Of a stretch of 64,000 nucleotides of DNA, positions 1 through 8,854 are shown one piece after another (position 1 is the first letter of the stretch; each line of letters opens with the position of its first letter). The translations under genes were made by a program, and so were the position numbers. Under the pieces are notes generated by a model. That model made no database searches and was not told where the DNA came from. It was given only the letters and a program-made list of their open reading frames with translations. Source of the stretch: [Flexibacter] sp. ATCC 35103 (GTDB taxonomy: Bacteria; Bacteroidota; Bacteroidia; Flavobacteriales; Flavobacteriaceae); the NCBI RefSeq assembly GCF_001975985.1, contig NZ_MTQF01000001.1, forward strand, positions 392,898 to 456,897, given 5' to 3'.

Positions 1-993
1 TTTATTATCGATAACCCAAGCTGTATACCAATAAATTAATGGATAATGTGTAATATAAATGGGATATGAAATATCTCCCAAAACTTTGCAGATCTTAACA
101 GAAAGTGCATTTTTTATCTCTCCTCCTGCACCAATGGCAACAATTATTGGAAACAAAATAATGATACTAAAAGATTCATACAAACCGTTCATCCAGAGAC
201 TGCTTTCACCGCCAATTCTAGGTATAGAAAAAATAACAATGATCAAAATGCTGCAAACCCAAAAAGCACCTTTTATATGAATTAATTTTCCTAATCTGGA
301 AAGTAAAACTCCAGCAAAAAACGGATATAACAAACGTGTAAAACCAACATTGAGTTGTTCAAGATTTAAAGACCAGCCGCCTATAACATCTCCTTTTGGT
401 CCATAAACGGTATAATTAATGAGCATTGCCGCAAAAATAAAAACAAAGATTGCAAGAACCTTGTTCGAAAATTTACGGAAGAATAAAGCGTATAAGATGT
501 TGGCAATATATTCAAAAAACAATGACCATGCAGGTCCGTTAAGAGGATGCATTTCGCCCCAGCCTCTAATTTCTAACGATGGCGGAATTGGAAGTAATGT
601 AAAACCAACAACCATTGTTAAAATCACTTTCCAAACTTCCATTCCTGCAATTTGCGGAAAGATACCCGAAGCCTGAAAATAGTAAAAAATAGCACCAACA
701 ATCATTCCCATAACAACCATGGGCTGCAAGCGAATTAAGCGTCGTTTGTAAAACTCCCATTGCGACATTTTTCCCCAGCGATCATCGTAAGCATAAGCTA
801 CCACAAATCCTGATAGAAGAAAAAAGAAATCTACGGCGAGATAACCGTGATTGATAATCTGTGCAAATCGGCTTCCGCCGTTATGGGCTTCGAATATGTG
901 AAAAATAACTACTAAAATTGCGGCTACTCCTCTTAAGCCGTCCAGAATTTCATAATGTTTTTTTGGTTTAATATCAATAGAAGTTGAGCTCAT
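1..993 (-). CDS. acyltransferase family 3 membrane protein (C-terminus cut by window edge)
   Basis: 331 codons are readable from ATG at 991-993 and the frame is still open at base 1, so the C-terminus is missing. The N-terminus has the acyltransferase-3 pattern: YEILDGLRGVAAILVVIFH with the conserved His near residue 31, then FFFLLSGFVVAYAY and the basic motif FYKRRLIRLQP, followed by many hydrophobic helices. Enzymes of this family move acetyl or similar groups from the cytoplasm onto sugars of exopolysaccharide, O-antigen or peptidoglycan. It lies 191 bases downstream of the beta-glucosidase on the same strand, but a terminator-like hairpin separates them, so it may have its own promoter. 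The acceptor cannot be told from sequence. Confidence 0.85.
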   Translation of the reverse strand, partial: MSSTSIDIKPKKHYEILDGLRGVAAILVVIFHIFEAHNGGSRFAQIINHGYLAVDFFFLLSGFVVAYAYDDRWGKMSQWEFYKRRLIRLQPMVVMGMIVGAIFYYFQASGIFPQIAGMEVWKVILTMVVGFTLLPIPPSLEIRGWGEMHPLNGPAWSLFFEYIANILYALFFRKFSNKVLAIFVFIFAAMLINYTVYGPKGDVIGGWSLNLEQLNVGFTRLLYPFFAGVLLSRLGKLIHIKGAFWVCSILIIVIFSIPRIGGESSLWMNGLYESFSIIILFPIIVAIGAGGEIKNALSVKICKVLGDISYPIYITHYPLIYWYTAWVIDNK

Positions 994-1121
994 AAAAATA
1001 TTTTTTGGTGGTTAAAGGTTAGTTTTATTCTATTTTTTTGGTTTAATGTAAATGTATTGAATTTATTTTCTAACGTGCAACAGCATAGTTTTCAGAATCG
1101 TATAATTTAAGAGGTCTTAAA

Positions 1122-1157
1122 AAAGCAAAGCTGCAACTTTTTACAATTGCAGCTTTA
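1122..1157 (-). terminator. rho-independent terminator after GH3 gene
   Basis: Perfect 10-bp stem AAAGCTGCAA / TTGCAGCTTT with a 10-base loop. Read on the minus strand it is followed by a T-rich stretch, 28 bases after the beta-glucosidase stop. Confidence 0.7.
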
Positions 1158-1184
1158 CAACCAACCAATTTAGAAATAATGAAA

Positions 1185-3401
1185 CTATTGAAGTGAGAAA
1201 CTCACTTTAGATTTTATATCTGTAGAAGATGCTCCAACGATTGCTTCAAAAGCACCCGGTTCAGCAACCCAGTCGTGTTTTTTATCATCAAAAAAGCTTA
1301 AAGCTGTTTTATCTACCGTAAAAGTTACAGTTTTTTCTTCTCCCGCTTTAAGCGAAACTTTCTCAAATCCTTTTAATTCTTTTATTGGACGTGGCAATGA
1401 AGATTTTAAATCACTGATATAAAGCTGCACTACCTCAGAACCTTCTCTTGATCCTGTATTTTTTACTTTAACAGAGAATGTAATTTGATCTCCGGCTGCT
1501 ATTTGTTTTTTATCAGCGGTTACTTTTCCGTACTCAAAAGTTGTGTAGCTTAATCCGTGACCGAAAGAAAACAATGGTTTTACTTTTTGTTTGTCAGCCC
1601 AACGGTATCCTACAAAAATACCTTCGTTGTATTTTACCTCATCTCCACCAGGAAATTCTCCTAAAGCATGTGCACCGTTATCTTCTAATTTTACCGGGAA
1701 AGTAAAGGTTAATTTTCCTGAAGGGTTTACATCTCCAACTAAAACATTAGCTAAAGCATTTCCTGCTTCTGTACCTAAAAACCAACCTTGTAAGATTCCC
1801 GGAACTTCTTTTACCCACGGCATTGCCACAGCATTTCCTGAAATATTTACAAAAACTACATTTTTATTTACCTTAACTAAATCTGTGATTAATTTATCCT
1901 GACCGTATGGAAGTCCTAATTGTTTACGATCATGTCCTTCGTCATCCTGATTTTCGCTTTTATTCAAACCTCCAATAAAAATAACAATATCAGCATCTTT
2001 CGCAACTTTCAAGGCTTCTGCAGTCAATTCAGCAGGAGAACGTTTTTCTTCTAAACTTACTTTTGCTATAACTCCGTTATAATTACTTGTTGGATCTCCA
2101 ACATAACCACGAGCATAAACAATTTCAGCCTGATTACCAATTCTTTTCTTTAATCCTTCAAGAGGTGTAATTTCATATCTGGCTTTAAGCGAAGAACTTC
2201 CTCCGCCTACAGTCATCATTTTGATGGCATTTTCTCCAATAACAGCAATTTTCTTTGTTTTAGAAAGGTTAATTGGCAAAATGTTATTATTGTTTTGAAG
2301 CAATACAATTCCTTCTTCGGCAATTTTCAAACCTGCTTTAGCGTGTTCTTCTGTACCAAAAGATCCAAAAGGCCTATTTCTGTCCATTGTAGTCAAAAAT
2401 GCCAAACGTAAAACACGACGTACTTTTTCGTCTAACTCTTTTGTTCCAACTTCTCCTTTTCTGATCATTTCAGAATAAGGTTTTGCTAAGAAATAATTAT
2501 CATAAGCATTACTTGTTCCCCATGAAAGTCCGTTTGTCCAGGAACCAAATTCCATATCAAGACCATTATGAATGGCTTGTTTGGTATCATTAACTCCACC
2601 CCAATCTGAAACTACAACACCTTTGAAACCCCATTCTCCGCGAAGAATATCATTAAGTAAAAATTCGTTATGACAACATTGCTGACCTTTATATTTATTA
2701 TAAGATCCCATAATTGACCATACTTCACCTTCCTGAACAGCTGCTTTAAAAGCTGGAAGATAAATTTCGTATAAAGCACGATCATCAACAATTACGTTTA
2801 CTGAATTACGGTTTGTTTCCTGATTATTTAAAGCAAAGTGTTTAACACAGGCAGCAACTCCATTCGACTGAACTCCTTTAATATAAGGAACAACCATTTT
2901 TGCGGCTAAGAAAGGATCTTCGCCCATATATTCGAAATTACGACCATTTAATGGGCTTCTGTAGATGTTAACCCCTGGTCCTAATAATACATTTTTGTTA
3001 CGGTAACGTGCTTCTTCTCCAATTGATTTACCATATAAAGAAGATAATTCTTTGTTCCAGGTTGCAGAAAGTGCTGTAAGAGCTGGAAATGCGATACAAG
3101 AATCGTTTGTCCAGCCTGCCTGATCCCATTCATCCCATTTAACTTCAGTACGAATTCCGTGTGGTCCGTCAGTCATCCAGTTTTCCGGAATTCCAAGACG
3201 TTTTACACCCGGAGAACTAAATTTAGATTGCGCATGGATTATCGCAATTTTTTCTTCTGTTGTCATTCTTTTAAGCGCATCTTCGACACGCTCATCCATT
3301 GTTTTTTTATCGTCCAGATAAACCGGAACTTTGCTCTGTGCATTTACGCCAATCGAGCTCAACAAAAGTAAAACAAGAATTGTTTTAACGTTTTTAAACA
3401 T
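1185..3401 (-). CDS. bglX: glycoside hydrolase family 3 beta-glucosidase, exported
   Basis: 738 residues. A signal peptide (about residues 1-22, LVLLLLSSIGVNAQ) points to export. The GH3 N-terminal barrel carries KHFALNNQE (187-195) and GVVVSDWGG with the expected nucleophile Asp266. The GH3 C-terminal domain follows (about 370-600), then a fibronectin-III-like domain ending near residue 725. Family members hydrolyse terminal beta-glucosides or beta-xylosides from oligosaccharides, here probably in the periplasm. The next gene upstream is a DUF6377 sensor-regulator, and two copies of an A-rich direct repeat lie between them, so regulated expression is plausible. The bglX symbol is by family similarity; the exact sugar specificity is not visible. 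Confidence 0.92.
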   Translation of the reverse strand: MFKNVKTILVLLLLSSIGVNAQSKVPVYLDDKKTMDERVEDALKRMTTEEKIAIIHAQSKFSSPGVKRLGIPENWMTDGPHGIRTEVKWDEWDQAGWTNDSCIAFPALTALSATWNKELSSLYGKSIGEEARYRNKNVLLGPGVNIYRSPLNGRNFEYMGEDPFLAAKMVVPYIKGVQSNGVAACVKHFALNNQETNRNSVNVIVDDRALYEIYLPAFKAAVQEGEVWSIMGSYNKYKGQQCCHNEFLLNDILRGEWGFKGVVVSDWGGVNDTKQAIHNGLDMEFGSWTNGLSWGTSNAYDNYFLAKPYSEMIRKGEVGTKELDEKVRRVLRLAFLTTMDRNRPFGSFGTEEHAKAGLKIAEEGIVLLQNNNNILPINLSKTKKIAVIGENAIKMMTVGGGSSSLKARYEITPLEGLKKRIGNQAEIVYARGYVGDPTSNYNGVIAKVSLEEKRSPAELTAEALKVAKDADIVIFIGGLNKSENQDDEGHDRKQLGLPYGQDKLITDLVKVNKNVVFVNISGNAVAMPWVKEVPGILQGWFLGTEAGNALANVLVGDVNPSGKLTFTFPVKLEDNGAHALGEFPGGDEVKYNEGIFVGYRWADKQKVKPLFSFGHGLSYTTFEYGKVTADKKQIAAGDQITFSVKVKNTGSREGSEVVQLYISDLKSSLPRPIKELKGFEKVSLKAGEEKTVTFTVDKTALSFFDDKKHDWVAEPGAFEAIVGASSTDIKSKVSFSLQ

Positions 3402-3517
3402 AACTATTAATTTATTAAAGCATTTAATTTAAAATCTAAAAGGCAGTATAAAGTCATAAATACCTTTTAATAATATTGTAAAGCTAAAACGTTATAGTTC
3501 GTGTTGAATTTTTAAAC

Positions 3518-3596
3518 GAAAAAAAGTAGTGAAATAAAAAATCAATTTATTAATTATCAATTACTTAATAAAAAATAAAGATCAAAAAAAGTAGTG
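3518..3596. repeat. direct repeat AAAAAAAGTAGTGA upstream of bglX
   Basis: Two near-identical copies (about 3519-3532 and 3584-3596), 65 bases apart, lie 120-195 bases upstream of the beta-glucosidase start and just after the DUF6377 gene stop. Spacing and position are compatible with a regulator binding site; no protein has been assigned. Confidence 0.4.
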
Positions 3597-3612
3597 ATTT
3601 TAAAATAACTAT

Positions 3613-5256
3613 TTAGACTTTTAAAGAAATTAAACCTATTTTCATGACCATTTCTTCAAAATCATTTCGCGAAACTGCAGCTTTATTTCGAGCCCTGGTT
3701 CTGTAATTATAAATCGTACTTAAAGAGTAACGAAGGAACGCTGCAATTTTTACACTGTCAGTAATTCCCAAACGAATCAAAGCAAAAATTCGCAATTCAG
3801 TATTGAGTAATTCTCCCTGCTTTAGAACGATTTGTTCTTCCTTGATTAAAAGTGCATTGAAATCTTTGACGAAAGTGGGATATAAATTCAGAAAGATGAT
3901 ATCGAAATTCTTATATAATTCTTCGAGTTCATTATCAACCAGAGTAGTTGATTTTAGCATTTTGTAAATCTCATCAAATTGCTTTGCCGTTGCTTTTTTA
4001 TTTAAAATAATGCGATAATTTTCTAATTTATTGATATATGTCGAGCAAAGACTGAAAAAATGAGCAATATATTCTTCCTTAATATGGTTCGATTCTGATA
4101 ATTGTGCATTACGTTCCTGCAATTGATTATTAGTTTCTGTGATGTCTTTGTTTAAGCTGGCTAATTTTTGACTGGTTTCATAAAGTTCTCCACGTATTCT
4201 GGATACTTTTTTCATTTGCTTGTATACATAAATAATGGCTACTATCAAAAATGCCGAAAGCAAACTAATGCACAAAAGATAAAGCTGCAATTCGGTTTTA
4301 CGTTGTGCTTCTCTCTCCAGATAAACGGTATTGATGATCGAATAAACCTCTGACATTAATAAAGTACGAAACTGAACGTTGCAATAAAGTGCATCTTCAA
4401 TTGCTGATTGCGTTAGCTTATATGCCATATCGACATCGCCAACCTGATAAAAAACCAATGCCAGTTCCTGAAGCGAAGCATTGTCTTTATTCGCATTTTT
4501 TATATCTGAAGTAGCAGAAAGTGCATAGTATTTTTTTCTTGATTCTAATTGATGGTTTGCCTCATAGATACTTCCTAAAAGATAGGTAATCATCGCATAT
4601 TGCGGATTATCTTCTTTAATACTGCCAAATAATTGCAACAACTGTTTCTCTGCAAGTTTTAGCTTTTTTTGAGACATGACTTGCTGAATCTTAGTAATCT
4701 GGTAATTTAATGTATTAGGATCTAAAACAGTGAGCAAAGAATCACGATAGCTGCGTATTTGCTGCAGATATTTTATATCATAACTATTCGCGGCATAATG
4801 TTCGAAAAACTCCCTGTATGCTACATAATAATTTTGAAGCAATGATTTTGAAAGGCTTTTTTTATCAATACTTTTTAAAAGTGCTTCAGATTCACGGTAT
4901 TTCCCTGAAGAAGAATAAAGGGTCACCAATTGCAGATTTGCTAAGTTCAGCAATTCCTTATTCTGAAGTTCATCAGCAATTTTCAGGTTCTTTTTTACAT
5001 AAAATATAGCCGAATCTGAATTGAATTTTTGGTATTCTGTATATAATGTCTTGTTGTAATTGTATTCTTGTTCTTTTGTCAGATCGTCTGATTTTATTTT
5101 TTTGAAATTCAGAATACGTTCTTCTTTTAAACGAACATAATGCCCTTTGTTTTTAAGAGCGTCATTTAATTTTGCCAAAATAGTATCTGTACTGTCTGAC
5201 GAATAAACAGGAATACTTAAAAGAACGAAAACCAAAAACAACAGATAATTTTTCAA
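3613..5256 (-). CDS. DUF6377-type membrane TPR regulator
   Basis: 547 residues. Signal sequence (1-19), then a long helical region with TPR-like repeats (about 60-300) expected in the periplasm, one transmembrane helix (about 324-345), a cytoplasmic coiled coil (about 355-395), and a C-terminal segment (about 484-525, TELRIFALIRLGITDSVKIA then TIYNYRTRARNK) that looks like a LuxR-type helix-turn-helix. This order matches the Bacteroidota DUF6377 family, thought to be membrane-tethered transcription regulators that sense outside signals with the TPR part. It stands next to the beta-glucosidase in the same direction, making that gene a natural candidate target. Ligand and operator are unknown. 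Confidence 0.8.
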   Translation of the reverse strand: MKNYLLFLVFVLLSIPVYSSDSTDTILAKLNDALKNKGHYVRLKEERILNFKKIKSDDLTKEQEYNYNKTLYTEYQKFNSDSAIFYVKKNLKIADELQNKELLNLANLQLVTLYSSSGKYRESEALLKSIDKKSLSKSLLQNYYVAYREFFEHYAANSYDIKYLQQIRSYRDSLLTVLDPNTLNYQITKIQQVMSQKKLKLAEKQLLQLFGSIKEDNPQYAMITYLLGSIYEANHQLESRKKYYALSATSDIKNANKDNASLQELALVFYQVGDVDMAYKLTQSAIEDALYCNVQFRTLLMSEVYSIINTVYLEREAQRKTELQLYLLCISLLSAFLIVAIIYVYKQMKKVSRIRGELYETSQKLASLNKDITETNNQLQERNAQLSESNHIKEEYIAHFFSLCSTYINKLENYRIILNKKATAKQFDEIYKMLKSTTLVDNELEELYKNFDIIFLNLYPTFVKDFNALLIKEEQIVLKQGELLNTELRIFALIRLGITDSVKIAAFLRYSLSTIYNYRTRARNKAAVSRNDFEEMVMKIGLISLKV

Positions 5257-5482
5257 ACCAATTAAAATATAATGAGACTTACAAATATAAGAAAGTGTAA
5301 ATAGAAAAATGAATTATTTAATAAGTCTCAAATTTTGAATTTTGTAACAGAAAACGAATAAAAGTTACTGTATTATTTCAGATAAAAAATAAATCTATGT
5401 TTCTGTGTTTTAGGCCTATTTATACCCATTTGATTTTTGTAAATTTGATTGTAATTCATTTATTATCTCAACTATTTACAAA

Positions 5483-5827
5483 ATGCCTCACTTTATTATT
5501 GATTGTTCCGAAAATGTAATTCGATTAAAATCTGCTGATGATATAATGCAGGAAGTTTTTAATGCAGCATTATCAACAGCTCTTTTTACTGAATCTGAAA
5601 TTAAGATTCGTATTAATCCGTTTACCTACTATAATAACGGAAATTCATTAGATGATTTTATTCACGTTTTCGGATACATTATGGAAGGTCGAAATACAGA
5701 TCAAAAAGCCAATTTATCGAAAGCAATTGTAACGAAGTTAAACGAAATTCTTCCGGAAGTTTTTGTAATTTCTATTAATATAAAAGATTTTGAAAAGGCA
5801 AGTTATTTTAATAAAACAATGATTTAA
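5483..5827 (+). CDS. 5-carboxymethyl-2-hydroxymuconate isomerase family protein
   Basis: 114 residues, beginning MPHFIIDCSENV, the classic start of CHMI tautomerases, where Pro2 becomes the N-terminal catalytic base after Met removal. Length fits the family (about 115-125). In hydroxyphenylacetate degradation this enzyme isomerises 5-carboxymethyl-2-hydroxymuconate, but no other gene of that route lies nearby, so the real substrate here is open. It is a single-gene unit divergent from the DUF6377 regulator, and the repeat cluster starts about 65 bases after its stop. Confidence 0.85.
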   Translation: MPHFIIDCSENVIRLKSADDIMQEVFNAALSTALFTESEIKIRINPFTYYNNGNSLDDFIHVFGYIMEGRNTDQKANLSKAIVTKLNEILPEVFVISINIKDFEKASYFNKTMI

Positions 5828-5999
5828 AACACTTTATGATATAAAATAAATAATAACAAAAGCTTCTTTGTTATTACAAAAGGTTATTTTTTTTGCCACA
5901 GATTAAGAGGATTAAAAAAGATTTTTTTTGAAAATATTTTCATAAATGTCATCTCCAGAGACGACAATCTATACGAAAATACTGTTATGAAAATGATTG

Positions 6000-6100
6000 C
6001 CCTAGCCCCGATAGAAGTGGAAATCCTTTTGTGGCGATCCCGATCGGGAGCCACAAAAGATTGGAACGTCCCGAGGCTTCGGGAGCGGGATTAGCTCCTA
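6000..6100. repeat. nested palindromic intergenic element (CCCGA-TCGGG type)
   Basis: About 100 G+C-rich bases that fold as nested hairpins. The arms around TTTTGTGGC / GCCACAAAA (about 6027-6057) enclose the palindrome CCCGATCGGG. This is followed by CCCGAGGCTTCGGG, and outer CCCCG / CGGG pairings are possible. The core CCCGA-TCGGG palindrome returns near 46943, 49940, 55888 and inside the terminator at 55946. The composition is unlike the AT-rich surroundings, consistent with a mobile or REP-like repeat. Confidence 0.7.
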
Positions 6101-6106
6101 AAAAAA

Positions 6107-6170
6107 TAGCCACGAATTCACGAATGATTCTCAACAATAGATCAAGAAAAAATTCGTGAATTCGTGGCTA
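6107..6170. repeat. inverted repeat, GCCACGAATTC family, copy 1
   Basis: Perfect 19-nt arms TAGCCACGAATTCACGAAT (6107-6125) and its complement (6152-6170) around a 26-nt loop. Three related copies lie at 8647, 45774 and 49044, all intergenic. Confidence 0.85.
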
Positions 6171-6190
6171 AAAAGCATAAGGCTAAACCT

Positions 6191-8452
6191 TTATCTAACC
6201 GCAATTGGCGCCGCCAGACAACTTTCCGGAATATCAAAAGCATTTACTAAAGAAACCGCGTCTGGTCGAATATCCCAACAAAGCTGATTGACCATTTTAC
6301 GGATTGCTTTGGTTTTTACGGCTTCCATATAGCCATCTTCAAGATACCAGGCTTTATTTTTCTCGATTTGCGAAAGCGCATATAAATGATTTAGTCTTGT
6401 CAGTATTTCTTTTGACTGAACATCTTCAACTTCTTTTATTGCTAATTGAAATTGTTCCAGAACCACTCTTTCTAAATAAGCCTGAGCGACATCGATCATT
6501 TGGTGCTGTACAACATTAAAGGCATCGTATGGCTCTAAACCGCCATCAACGAGTTTTTTAATACGTCGCGCAGCTGAAGCCAGAATTGTTTTTTCTCTAT
6601 GAATAAAAGCCTGCAAATGAAACTCCTGATCTAACAAATGTTCATCATCAGTTTTGCGTGTTGCTATTGGATTTTTTTCTGTAATTGCTGTTTTTGCATT
6701 TTCGTATACATAATTAATGATTCCGAGAGATCCCATTTCACCAAACGTTTTTCTGAATTCCGCCAAACGGTTTTTAGCTACCAATTGCATCAAAACAGTA
6801 TTATCACCTTCAAAAGTGGTATATATTTCGGTATCATTTTTTAAAGCATCGATTCGGTTTTCAGATAAATATCCTTTTCCGCCACAAGCTTCGCGGCATT
6901 CCTGCAGAATATCTCTGGTACTCCAGGTCGAATACGATTTCATTCCTGCTGCAAGAGCTTCAATTTCCTGCATTTCTGCTTCGGTTTTATTCAGGAAACG
7001 ATTTGTTAAGTATTGCAAGGCAAAGTGCACGGCATATGTTTTGGCCAAAGGCGGAATCAATCTGCGTTGGTGCATTCTATAATTCAAAATTGGAACCTCA
7101 GAACCTCCTTCGGGACCAAATTGTCTGCGTTGATCGCTATATCGAATGGCGATTGTTAATCCGGATTTGGCTGCAGCCAATGCTGAACGCGGAATCCCGA
7201 TTCGTCCTCCTACCAAAGTTCCCAACATAGTAAAAAATCGTCTGTTATCGCTTGGGATCGGACTTTCGAATTCGCCTTTGTCATTTACAGAAGCAAAACG
7301 ATCCAACATGTTTTCTTTTGGAATCACTACATTATCAAAACTAATAGTTCCGTTATCGACTCCGTTTAAGCCCATTTTATGTCCGCAATCGCCAATCGTG
7401 ATTCCGTTTAGCGTATTTCCGTTTGTATCTCTTAACGGAACAACAAAGGCATTTACACCATAATCATGATCTTCTATAACCAGTTTTGCGAAAACAGTTG
7501 CCATTTGTCCATGAACTGCTGCATTACCAATGTATTCTTTTTGAGCATTCTTATTAGGTGTGTGAATCGTAAATGTTTGATCATTATGATTATACGTTGC
7601 TGTAGTTTCTAACCCTTTTACGTTTGAGCCGTGATGAGTTTCTGTCATGGCAAAACAACCGGGGATTTTTAATGTTCCAATATCTCTTAGGTATTTGGCA
7701 TAATGTTTCTCAGTTCCTAATGACTGAACGCTCATTCCCCAAAGTCCAAACTGAACACCAAATTTTATTACCAGACTCAAATCGTGATAACTTAGGGTTT
7801 CCATAATCGCAAAATAATCGGCTATGTTTTCTCCTCCTCCATATTGTTTGGGATACGCCATGTTTCCCAGGTTTTCTTCGGCCAGGATTTTACACCAATT
7901 ATAAACGGTTTGACGATAAACATTGATATCCGTAGAAGTTTCGTAAGCAAATTCAGGTCTCGAAATAACTGATTTTACCTTATTAATTATAGCTGTTTCT
8001 TTACCATTTAAAATAGCGGTTATTTTTTGAATATCGAAATCAGCATTGGTTTGTGAATTTGCGGTAAAAGAACTGGCTTTTGTTTTAAAATTCTGAAGTG
8101 CTTCTTCTCCTAAAATACCAAGATCATTTTCTAATTTTATAAAACTGGATTGTAATGTCGAAATATCCACATCTTTTTCAGAAAGTGCCACTGCAATATC
8201 AAAAATCGATTTTATATCTGTTTTATTCTGAATGCTTTTTTCAATATCCAGTTTCCATTGCTTAAGTTCATTTCGCGAAGGCGGATTTGAAATATCTAAT
8301 CTTGAAACCAATTGTAGTTTTTCTTCGGGCGAAAGCCAAGTCAGATCATTAATAAATTTCCGGATGGTTGTAAACTCTTTCTGAGTCAGCAAATCATCAG
8401 ACCACACTAAATAAAATAACGGAATAAAGGCTTGAAGTTTGGTATTTTTCAT
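6191..8452 (-). CDS. acyl-CoA dehydrogenase / acyl-CoA oxidase-like flavoprotein
   Basis: The frame is open from 8530, but I place the start at ATG 8450-8452 (MKNTKLQAFIPLFYLVW), giving 753 residues. The extension up to 8530 contains a dispersed intergenic repeat (TTGCCACAGATTAC...) and is unlikely to be coding. The protein is longer than ordinary acyl-CoA dehydrogenases (about 380) and resembles peroxisomal acyl-CoA oxidases: an extra N-terminal helical domain, the flavin-contact motif CFAMTETHHGSNV, RRQFGP, and FEGDNTVLMQ, which should carry the catalytic Glu, then a C-terminal helical extension. Role: FAD-dependent alpha-beta oxidation of fatty acyl-CoA. Whether electrons go to oxygen or to a carrier cannot be read from sequence. 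Confidence 0.9.
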   Translation of the reverse strand: MKNTKLQAFIPLFYLVWSDDLLTQKEFTTIRKFINDLTWLSPEEKLQLVSRLDISNPPSRNELKQWKLDIEKSIQNKTDIKSIFDIAVALSEKDVDISTLQSSFIKLENDLGILGEEALQNFKTKASSFTANSQTNADFDIQKITAILNGKETAIINKVKSVISRPEFAYETSTDINVYRQTVYNWCKILAEENLGNMAYPKQYGGGENIADYFAIMETLSYHDLSLVIKFGVQFGLWGMSVQSLGTEKHYAKYLRDIGTLKIPGCFAMTETHHGSNVKGLETTATYNHNDQTFTIHTPNKNAQKEYIGNAAVHGQMATVFAKLVIEDHDYGVNAFVVPLRDTNGNTLNGITIGDCGHKMGLNGVDNGTISFDNVVIPKENMLDRFASVNDKGEFESPIPSDNRRFFTMLGTLVGGRIGIPRSALAAAKSGLTIAIRYSDQRRQFGPEGGSEVPILNYRMHQRRLIPPLAKTYAVHFALQYLTNRFLNKTEAEMQEIEALAAGMKSYSTWSTRDILQECREACGGKGYLSENRIDALKNDTEIYTTFEGDNTVLMQLVAKNRLAEFRKTFGEMGSLGIINYVYENAKTAITEKNPIATRKTDDEHLLDQEFHLQAFIHREKTILASAARRIKKLVDGGLEPYDAFNVVQHQMIDVAQAYLERVVLEQFQLAIKEVEDVQSKEILTRLNHLYALSQIEKNKAWYLEDGYMEAVKTKAIRKMVNQLCWDIRPDAVSLVNAFDIPESCLAAPIAVR

Positions 8453-8552
8453 ATAAAATAGTTGTTCGGTTTGTAATTTTTGCCACAGATTACACCAATT
8501 AAAATGATTTTTAATTACTGGATGGGACAACTTTTTTTAAATTTTGTTGTAT

Positions 8553-8588
8553 AAAAAAAGCAAGAATGAAAATAATCATTCCTATTCT
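8553..8588 (-). terminator. terminator-like hairpin, diverged copy of the one at 8762
   Basis: Read on the minus strand: AGGAATGA, loop, TCATTCTTG, then CTTTTTTT. It sits upstream of the acyl-CoA dehydrogenase and could insulate it from transcription coming from the EamA gene. Confidence 0.45.
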
Positions 8589-8646
8589 AATACGCTGTTA
8601 AGATTGTGATAATTTAATTAAAATTATGGGGAAATTGAAAAAAGGG

Positions 8647-8740
8647 TTGCCACGAATTATCACCAATTAAATTTTTTGCTGAAGCGATAACTGATTTGAA
8701 GAAAAAAATAATTCGTAAAAATTCGTGTAATTCGTGGCAA
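8647..8740. repeat. inverted repeat, GCCACGAATTC family, copy 2 (diverged)
   Basis: Perfect 13-nt arms TTGCCACGAATTA (8647-8659) and TAATTCGTGGCAA (8728-8740) around a 68-base loop. Confidence 0.75.
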
Positions 8741-8761
8741 AAAAACTTTAACTATATTATA

Positions 8762-8795
8762 AAAAAAACAGGAATGAGTATTTTCATTCCTGTTC
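8762..8795 (-). terminator. rho-independent terminator after EamA gene
   Basis: Stem AACAGGAATGA / TCATTCCTGTT followed on the minus strand by a run of eight T, about 60 bases after the transporter stop. Confidence 0.75.
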
Positions 8796-8854
8796 TAAAT
8801 ATCCTGGTAAGATTCGGGTAATTAATATTTCAAACCAATAAAAAAATAAAAACC

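Larger units (their letters stand above)
5828..6190. other. 363-base gene-free stretch filled with dispersed repeats
   Basis: No reading frame here looks coding. The stretch holds a GCCACAGATTA-type repeat (from about 5894), a nested palindromic element (about 6000-6100) and a 19-bp-arm inverted repeat (6107-6170). It lies between the convergent 3' ends of the CHMI gene and the acyl-CoA dehydrogenase gene. Confidence 0.75.
8453..8854. other. 402-base gene-free stretch with repeats and two related hairpins
   Basis: Holds a GCCACAGATTAC repeat (about 8477-8515), an inverted repeat of the GCCACGAATTC family (8647-8740), and two similar terminator-like hairpins (8553-8588 and 8762-8795) whose flanks also match. 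No coding signal was seen. Confidence 0.7.

Noticed and set aside
566..760. 64-codon minus-strand open frame
   Set aside because: Overlaps the acyltransferase gene in another frame; no family resemblance.
5894..6170. Repeat nest considered as a CRISPR array
   Set aside because: Units are inverted rather than direct, differ in length, and no cas genes are nearby.
6717..7463. Several plus-strand frames up to 121 codons across the acyl-CoA dehydrogenase gene
   Set aside because: Antisense shadows of a clear gene with strong motif support.
8453..8530. 26-codon N-terminal extension of the acyl-CoA dehydrogenase
   Set aside because: Contains a dispersed intergenic repeat and precedes the family-like start MKNTKLQ.
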